Source of the DNA: Pseudomonas sp.
GTDB taxonomy: Bacteria; Pseudomonadota; Gammaproteobacteria; Pseudomonadales; Pseudomonadaceae
Reading direction: 5' to 3'
Assembly: GCF_030147005.1 (NCBI RefSeq)
Contig: NZ_JASLAW010000053.1
Span: forward strand, 4,633 to 68,632
DNA: 64,000 bases
Of the stretch, positions 59,125-64,000 are shown in pieces. The notes beneath the pieces are model-generated. The model saw nothing but the letters and a program-made list of their open reading frames with translations. It did no database searches and was not told the origin of the DNA. Position numbers and translations under genes: made by a program. Numbering within the stretch: position 1 is the stretch's first letter; the number at the start of each line of letters is the position of its first letter.

Positions 59125-59999
59125 GGTGTGCGCCCAGTGTATTCGTCCAGCGTTTGCCGAGCAGCGTGCAGCACTTCACGGGTGTCGAGGTGGTTGGGAT
59201 GGAACCCCGGAATGAACCAGGCAAGCCATCTCGGAAATACACGGGTCAGCAAACCGGGACTTACGAATAACCAGACGAGCAAACGCAGCCACTCGCGCCC
59301 GTTGCGGCGTTGCCCATCACTGCTGGCAAGTCGATAAATGAAGTACATGACATCGACTGCAAAGTAACCGGTCACGATCACCATGACGCCGCATCGCATC
59401 AGGTATCGCCAGAGCGGATTGCTAACCACCACGCCCAGCACATCGTAGGCGACGGCCTTGTGTTCGGTTTCTTCGATCGCATGCCAGCGCCACAGCATGG
59501 CCATCTTTTCATCGGCACCTTTGAGCACCGCAGGATTGCGCAGGAGTTGATCGGAGAGAACCGCGGTGAGATGTTCCAGGCTGGCCGTCATGGCCAGACA
59601 CATCGCCGGCGGAAACTTCGTGCCCACTTCCTGGCGGCGCAACAGCAGTTGTTCGAGGGAATCGACAGGTGCGCCTTGTGCCGCGAGCAGTTGGTTATAC
59701 GAACGATGTTCGCGAATATGCGACGCTTCCTGATAAACGAACGCGTCAACGGTTGACGCCAGCGCCGGATCGTTTTCGATCGTTTTGCGAAAGTGCACGA
59801 CACTCTCGATGAAAAGTTTTTCGCCGAGTGGAAACATGATCGACAGGCCATCGAAAAAGCGCGTCACGTGCGGCCAGCCACGATACCAATAGCGCGGAAT
59901 TTGCTCATCGAGTGCAAAGCGCAGGTTGCGCCGGGGGATGTCGGCGCCATCGGATATCGCCGCCGAGCGTCTGGTTAACAGGCGTTTTAGATACGACAT
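59121..59999 (-). CDS. Ferritin-like diiron protein (predicted metal-dependent hydrolase family)
   Basis: A 292-residue protein of the family annotated as predicted metal-dependent hydrolase (PF10118). Its helices carry E/H motifs as in diiron carboxylate enzymes: E60 and E65 region, YQEASHIREH (E91, H94), SLEHLTA (E142, H143) and EETEHKAVAYDV (E176-H180). A hydrophobic segment near YLMRCGVMVIVTGYFAVDVMYFI suggests membrane contact. Such proteins often sit beside fatty acid desaturases, as here with the divergent desaturase at 60106. It may oxidise a lipid substrate; the chemistry is unproven. Confidence 0.75.
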   Translation of the reverse strand: MSYLKRLLTRRSAAISDGADIPRRNLRFALDEQIPRYWYRGWPHVTRFFDGLSIMFPLGEKLFIESVVHFRKTIENDPALASTVDAFVYQEASHIREHRSYNQLLAAQGAPVDSLEQLLLRRQEVGTKFPPAMCLAMTASLEHLTAVLSDQLLRNPAVLKGADEKMAMLWRWHAIEETEHKAVAYDVLGVVVSNPLWRYLMRCGVMVIVTGYFAVDVMYFIYRLASSDGQRRNGREWLRLLVWLFVSPGLLTRVFPRWLAWFIPGFHPNHLDTREVLHAARQTLDEYTGRTP

Positions 60000-60105
60000 A
60001 AAGTTTTCTGCGGTTCCTCTTGGCCTCGACGCCTCGGCAATTGATCGTGGGTGAAACGGTCAGGGCGGTATACTTTAATGCTTCGGCCTTTCTCAAGGAG
60101 CCCAT

Positions 60106-61035
60106 ATGCGCAGTTCCAGTGACATTTCGCAAACGCGTCGTTTTGACGTGGGCAATCTGTGTGTACTGGCGCTGCAGACGCTATTTTGGGGCGCAACCCT
60201 GACGTGGCTTTCCCACACTGATGCGGGCTGGCTCAAATGGCTGGTGCTTGTTCCGTTTTGCCTGGTCATGCAAGGCGTCTTCTCGATGATGCACGAGTCT
60301 TTTCATGGCTTGGCTCACAGTCGTAAATCACTCAACTACTTCGTCATGTGGTGGGCTTCTACCCTTTTTGGCGCCTCGGCCACGCTGATCCATGTCAACC
60401 ATCTCGGGCATCATGTGCGCAACCGCACGCGCGCAGAGCTGGCCGACTTCGCAGTCGCGGATGAATCGCTGTGGCGCAAGCGTATCGAGTACTACTTTGC
60501 GGTGCTTGGCGGTATCTGGCTGGCGGCGTTTGTCGGCAGCCTTTTATTGCCGGTGCTGCCGGCCCGTATCACGGACAAGTGGTCGCAAACCGCAGAGGTC
60601 AATACCTATGCCGCGGCCTTCAAGGATTTCTCCAGCGCCGACTTCAAACGCATCCGCCTGGAAGTCATTGCCGGCGTCGCCGCGTGGTTATCGATCGGAC
60701 TCTTGCTCGGATGGACGTGGCACGTTGTGCTCATCGCCTACCTCGCTTTTGCATTTTCCTGGTCATCGCTGCAGTGGGTGTACCACATGCGCACGCCGCT
60801 GGATGTCGTCGAGGGTGCCTATAACATGCGGGCCCCGCATCTGGTGCGCTGGGCGTTTTTGAACTTCAACTACAACCTGACCCATCATCGGCACTCGGCC
60901 ATGCATTGGCAGCAGATGCATAAAGCCACCAACTTGAAAGAAACGCGGCCGCTCTGGTATGGCTGGCTGCAGGTTTTCCTGCCGCCCCAGCGGTTACCCG
61001 ATGACCTGACGCAACTGAACAAGACTTACTTCTGA
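60106..61035 (+). CDS. Membrane fatty-acid desaturase/hydroxylase
   Basis: A 309-residue integral membrane protein with the three histidine boxes of the desaturase superfamily: HESFH (63-67), HVNHLGHH (96-103) and a C-terminal THHRH. Several hydrophobic spans surround them (LVLVPFCLVMQGVFSMM, WLSIGLLLGWTWHVVLIAYLAF). It would introduce a double bond or hydroxyl into a fatty acyl chain using O2. AAGGAG precedes the ATG. Its stop shares one base with the GH3 start (TGATG), so it leads a three-gene operon with GH3 and the Rieske protein. Confidence 0.88.
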   Translation: MRSSSDISQTRRFDVGNLCVLALQTLFWGATLTWLSHTDAGWLKWLVLVPFCLVMQGVFSMMHESFHGLAHSRKSLNYFVMWWASTLFGASATLIHVNHLGHHVRNRTRAELADFAVADESLWRKRIEYYFAVLGGIWLAAFVGSLLLPVLPARITDKWSQTAEVNTYAAAFKDFSSADFKRIRLEVIAGVAAWLSIGLLLGWTWHVVLIAYLAFAFSWSSLQWVYHMRTPLDVVEGAYNMRAPHLVRWAFLNFNYNLTHHRHSAMHWQQMHKATNLKETRPLWYGWLQVFLPPQRLPDDLTQLNKTYF

Positions 61036-62636
61036 TGAGCGCCCACATGGATGTCACACGCGCGCTATGGCAGACCTTTCTGGAACGCGCCAAGCCCACG
61101 CTCGATCAATGGCACGCGCAGCTCGAGCAACCGCAATCGACGCAAGAGCGGGCATTGCTGCGACTGCTCGAAGACAATCGTGATTGCGCATTCGGCCGCG
61201 CCCACCACTTTGCCGGGTTGCATAACTCGACGCAGTTTCGCGACAACGTCCCGATCCACACTTATGTGCAACTGCAGCCCTGGATCAAGCGCGCGCAAAA
61301 TGAATCCGACGCAATTCTGACCTCCTCCCCGCCGCTGTTCTTCGAGCGTACCAGCGGAAACAGCGCGCTGCAGAAAGCGATTCCCTATACGCGCGCCTTC
61401 CTCGCAGAAATGCACAGCGCGCTGACCGTGTGGCTCGCCGACACCCATCGTCAGGTGCCCGGAATCAGCCACGGATCAAGCTACTGGTCGATGTCGCCGC
61501 CCTTGCAAATGCCGGTGGCGGGGCCTAACGGCATTTGCGTCGGGTCGGCCAGTGATCTGGAGTATTTGCACGGCAGTCATCTGGCCGGTCTGGCAGGCAC
61601 TTTATTGATTCCCGAGTTCAGCGGTGCGTTGTCGCAATGGCGCCGACAAACCCTCCTCGCCTTGCTGGCCGATGCCGATCTGAGCTTTATCAGTGTATGG
61701 AGCCCGACTTTCCTGACCAGCCTGTTGCAGCCGCTGTTCGACGGCGAAACGCCCGAACATGTGCAGACGTTTGCATGGCTGGAGGCCGCGCTTCCCGCGT
61801 CGCGCCGGTCGGCATTGCGCCGAGCGAGATCCCAAGGAGTGTGCACTGAGTTATGGCCCCGGCTGGCCGCCGTCAGTTGCTGGATGGAGGGCCCCAGCCG
61901 CCATTACTTCACGCAACTGGCCGTGCGTTTTCCGCAAACGCAGTGGCTGCCGAAAAGTCTTTTTGCCACCGAAGGCATCGTGAGCATTCCATTCGGCGAC
62001 GGGCCTGGGTGCCCATTGGCGATCGGCAGCCATTATCTGGAATTTCTCTGCGAAGACGGCGCCCTGCGCCATGCTCATTCGTTACGCCTGGGAGAAACGG
62101 CGCAGGTCCTGCTCACCACCGGTGGCGGCTTATACCGCTATACATTGGGCGATCGGGTCCGCGTCGTGGGCATGTCGGGGGCCACGCCACGGGTCGAGTT
62201 CGTGGGACGTGCCACGGGAACCAGTGATCTGGTTGGAGAAAAACTCGATGAGCAAATCGTGCAGAACCTGTTCGAAGGCTGCCTGCTCACAAAAGGCGCC
62301 GCCTGCCTGATCCCCAGTGCCCACGGGTCGCCACCGCATTACACGGCGCTGGTTGCGACATCCCGCCACCTTGATGCCAGTGCCTTGGCGCGGACCATCG
62401 AGGCGGCACTGTCCGATGCCTTTCATTACTGCCAGGCACGCCGACTCGGGCAACTGGGACCTTTGCAGGTGCGCGTGCTCGACGGCGGTGCGGATCAGCT
62501 CGCGCATGTATTGCAGCAGGCGGCAGAGTTGAGCGGCATCCGTGCGGGCGACTTCAAGCCACGTTCACTTATCAATCGGCTGGAGACAGCCGAAGCCCTT
62601 CTCGCTCTTACGGAAAGCTCATGTCGGCACCTTTGA
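61035..62636 (+). CDS. GH3-family acyl-amide (acyl-adenylate) synthetase
   Basis: A 533-residue adenylate-forming enzyme of the GH3 family, best known in plants where it couples jasmonate or auxin to amino acids. The P-loop-like motif is ERTSGNSALQK, the middle motif is LFATEGIVSIPF, and the late motif is YRYTLGDRVRVVG. The N-terminus LLEDNRDCAFGRAHHFAG is typical of bacterial GH3 proteins. It probably activates a carboxylic acid, likely the desaturated acyl chain made by its neighbours, and joins it to an amine. The product is not predictable. It overlaps the desaturase by one base and the Rieske gene by 16. Confidence 0.85.
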   Translation: MSAHMDVTRALWQTFLERAKPTLDQWHAQLEQPQSTQERALLRLLEDNRDCAFGRAHHFAGLHNSTQFRDNVPIHTYVQLQPWIKRAQNESDAILTSSPPLFFERTSGNSALQKAIPYTRAFLAEMHSALTVWLADTHRQVPGISHGSSYWSMSPPLQMPVAGPNGICVGSASDLEYLHGSHLAGLAGTLLIPEFSGALSQWRRQTLLALLADADLSFISVWSPTFLTSLLQPLFDGETPEHVQTFAWLEAALPASRRSALRRARSQGVCTELWPRLAAVSCWMEGPSRHYFTQLAVRFPQTQWLPKSLFATEGIVSIPFGDGPGCPLAIGSHYLEFLCEDGALRHAHSLRLGETAQVLLTTGGGLYRYTLGDRVRVVGMSGATPRVEFVGRATGTSDLVGEKLDEQIVQNLFEGCLLTKGAACLIPSAHGSPPHYTALVATSRHLDASALARTIEAALSDAFHYCQARRLGQLGPLQVRVLDGGADQLAHVLQQAAELSGIRAGDFKPRSLINRLETAEALLALTESSCRHL

Positions 62637-63706
62637 ATAATCTTCTTGAGACGCCGGACGATGGCACCCTCGAACAATGGTATGTGGCGTGCACACAGAA
62701 AGAACTGCGCAAAAACAAACCTTACCGGGCGAAGATACTGGGCCTGAACCTGGTGCTATTTCGCCAGCGTGACGGACGGGCAGCAGCGTTGCTCGACCAG
62801 TGCGTGCACCGCGGAACGCGCTTATCGGCGGGCAAGATTGCCGACGATTGCCTGGTGTGCCCTTACCACGGCTGGCGCTACGACGCTCAGGGGCAAGTGA
62901 CCCATATCCCCAGTGTCGGCGATATGCCGTGTTCATCGACTACGCCTGCGTATCAATACCGCCAGCGTCACTTTGCGGTGCAAGAGCAGGACGGACTGGT
63001 CTGGGTCTACACCGGCAAGGGCGACCCGCAGCAAAAACCTGTGTTCAAGCTGCCGGTCTACGGCGAAATACCCTGGCAGTCGTATTTTATGATCAATACG
63101 TTCGAGGCAGATGTCGGCAGCCTCGTGCAGAACTTCATGGACGTACCGCACACGGTGTTTGTGCACGAAGGCATTTTCAGATCCAGCACGGGGCGAACAA
63201 TGGAGGCCACGCTCGCGTGTAAAGCGCAGAGCATTGAAGTGACCTATCACGATGACGGCGACAAGATCGGTTTCATGAACTGGCTCAGCAACCCCGACGG
63301 CGAGCCACTGGTGCACACGGATCGTTTTTTTGCCCCCAACGTCACGCGCTGCGACTACCGCTGGGGTGACTGTTCGGCGTTCTTCATCATCAGCCAGATC
63401 ACACCCATGGATTCACGACAGTCGCGCGTCTACACCTACATCGCCTACCGCTTCCGGTTACCCCGCTGGGTCCTGCGCCTGTTGCGTCCGTTCATTCATT
63501 TGTACACCCGTATCGTTATTCGTCAGGACGTGAAAATCATCCAGGCACACCGGCAAGGACTCGATAACGCAGCGAATTTCAAACCGTCCAACGTGCAAGC
63601 CGATGCCGTGCATATCGGGGTCGATCAGCTACTGGCCGCCGTGAGACGAGGAGAAGCGTTACCACCGGCACAGTGCCGTGAGTCCCGGATACGATTTTCG
63701 CTCTGA
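62621..63706 (+). CDS. Rieske non-haem iron oxygenase
   Basis: A 361-residue oxygenase. The Rieske [2Fe-2S] ligands are C61, H63, C80 and H83 (CVH and CPYH). The mononuclear iron site is D174-x2-H177-x4-H182 in NFMDVPHTVFVH, with D303 as the probable third ligand. Such enzymes hydroxylate, demethylate or desaturate small molecules; a partner reductase would have to come from elsewhere since none is adjacent. It ends the desaturase-GH3-Rieske operon. Confidence 0.9.
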   Translation: MSAPLNNLLETPDDGTLEQWYVACTQKELRKNKPYRAKILGLNLVLFRQRDGRAAALLDQCVHRGTRLSAGKIADDCLVCPYHGWRYDAQGQVTHIPSVGDMPCSSTTPAYQYRQRHFAVQEQDGLVWVYTGKGDPQQKPVFKLPVYGEIPWQSYFMINTFEADVGSLVQNFMDVPHTVFVHEGIFRSSTGRTMEATLACKAQSIEVTYHDDGDKIGFMNWLSNPDGEPLVHTDRFFAPNVTRCDYRWGDCSAFFIISQITPMDSRQSRVYTYIAYRFRLPRWVLRLLRPFIHLYTRIVIRQDVKIIQAHRQGLDNAANFKPSNVQADAVHIGVDQLLAAVRRGEALPPAQCRESRIRFSL

Positions 63707-63894
63707 GAGAACCGGGAAATCACTTCATATCGATTTTGTGCAACAGGCTGCTGCGCAAAACGGAAAAACCTATCGTCTCTTTTAAGTTGACAGTAAGACT
63801 CCTTCCACCCGATTTATCCCTCACCATCCACCCATTAATCTGTGCCCATGTTGAACACAACGCCCAACCAACCTAAACAAAAAAGGATTCAACC

Positions 63895-64000
63895 ATGAGC
63901 ACGCCAACCTACAACCGCCTCAACAAAGACGACGCCATTGTTCTGCTGGTCGACCACCAGACCGGCCTGATCTCCCTGGTGCAGGACTTCTCCCCCAACG
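63895..64000 (+). CDS. Isochorismatase-family hydrolase, 5' end only
   Basis: The first 35 codons are present and the frame runs off the window. The sequence DAIVLLVDHQTGLISLVQDF is the start of a YcaC-like isochorismatase-family hydrolase, with the catalytic aspartate in VDHQTGL. AAAGGA lies about eight bases before the ATG. Whether it belongs to the lipid cluster is unclear; a 188-bp gap separates them. Confidence 0.8.
   Translation, partial: MSTPTYNRLNKDDAIVLLVDHQTGLISLVQDFSPN

Noticed and set aside
61759..62227. Short open frames antisense or out of frame within the GH3 gene
   Set aside because: GH3 motifs run through the whole plus-strand frame and these frames have no support.

Overview
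The window reads as a chromosomal segment of a fluorescent pseudomonad (Pseudomonas fluorescens group). This is inferred from the GC-rich coding style, the lexA2-imuA-imuB-dnaE2 cassette, the complete fapABCDEF amyloid operon, a two-gene gnd-zwf arrangement, dpkA, and the Pseudomonas-type extragenic palindromes. About 55 protein genes are called. No tRNA, rRNA or CRISPR array was seen.

Layout. 1-3777: a truncated DeoR-type regulator divergent from an FMN-dependent alpha-hydroxy-acid dehydrogenase, then an exported alpha/beta hydrolase and a NudK-type Nudix hydrolase. 3910-13970: a DNA damage and mutagenesis block with lexA2, imuA, imuB and dnaE2 as one tightly packed operon under a LexA2-type operator, followed by a hybrid histidine kinase overlapping a UvrA2-like protein. 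14060-17456: a small membrane protein, glutaminase, an 80-bp mobile remnant inside an extragenic palindrome, and two exported proteins of unknown function. 17546-20954 (minus strand): a carboxynorspermidine-type polyamine gene pair and a GNAT/GFA pair. 21232-25651: metE, zapE, a GNAT and a small exported protein. 25794-30230: an iron-regulated TonB receptor and the CptA phosphoethanolamine transferase. 30489-33813: gnd-zwf-HAD, overlapping at the junctions.

34462-41797 is a biofilm amyloid region. fapA-F lies on the minus strand and is preceded by a sigma-54 promoter with GG-N10-GC spacing. A VpsR-like sigma-54 activator sits just beyond fapF, and an orphan FecR-like gene just upstream of fapA. 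41965-47109 encodes a 1714-residue toxin-like protein ending in an HExxH plus DTED metalloprotease-like motif. 47278-53534 is mostly housekeeping: dpkA, a DUF883 protein, LysR with nitrilase, DedA, MtfA and ppa. It also holds a nested insertion of a miniature element into an extragenic repeat.

53747-54719 holds an orphan S24/CI-like repressor with a possible operator over its start codon, then a structured region ending in a terminator that may be a small RNA. 54754-63706 is the most unusual part: a PAP2-desaturase fusion, two GNAT proteins, an alpha/beta hydrolase, a diiron-like protein, a second desaturase, a GH3-family acyl-amide synthetase and a Rieske oxygenase. They sit in four compact transcription units and look like an undescribed lipid or acyl-amide biosynthesis cluster. 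The window ends inside an isochorismatase-family gene.
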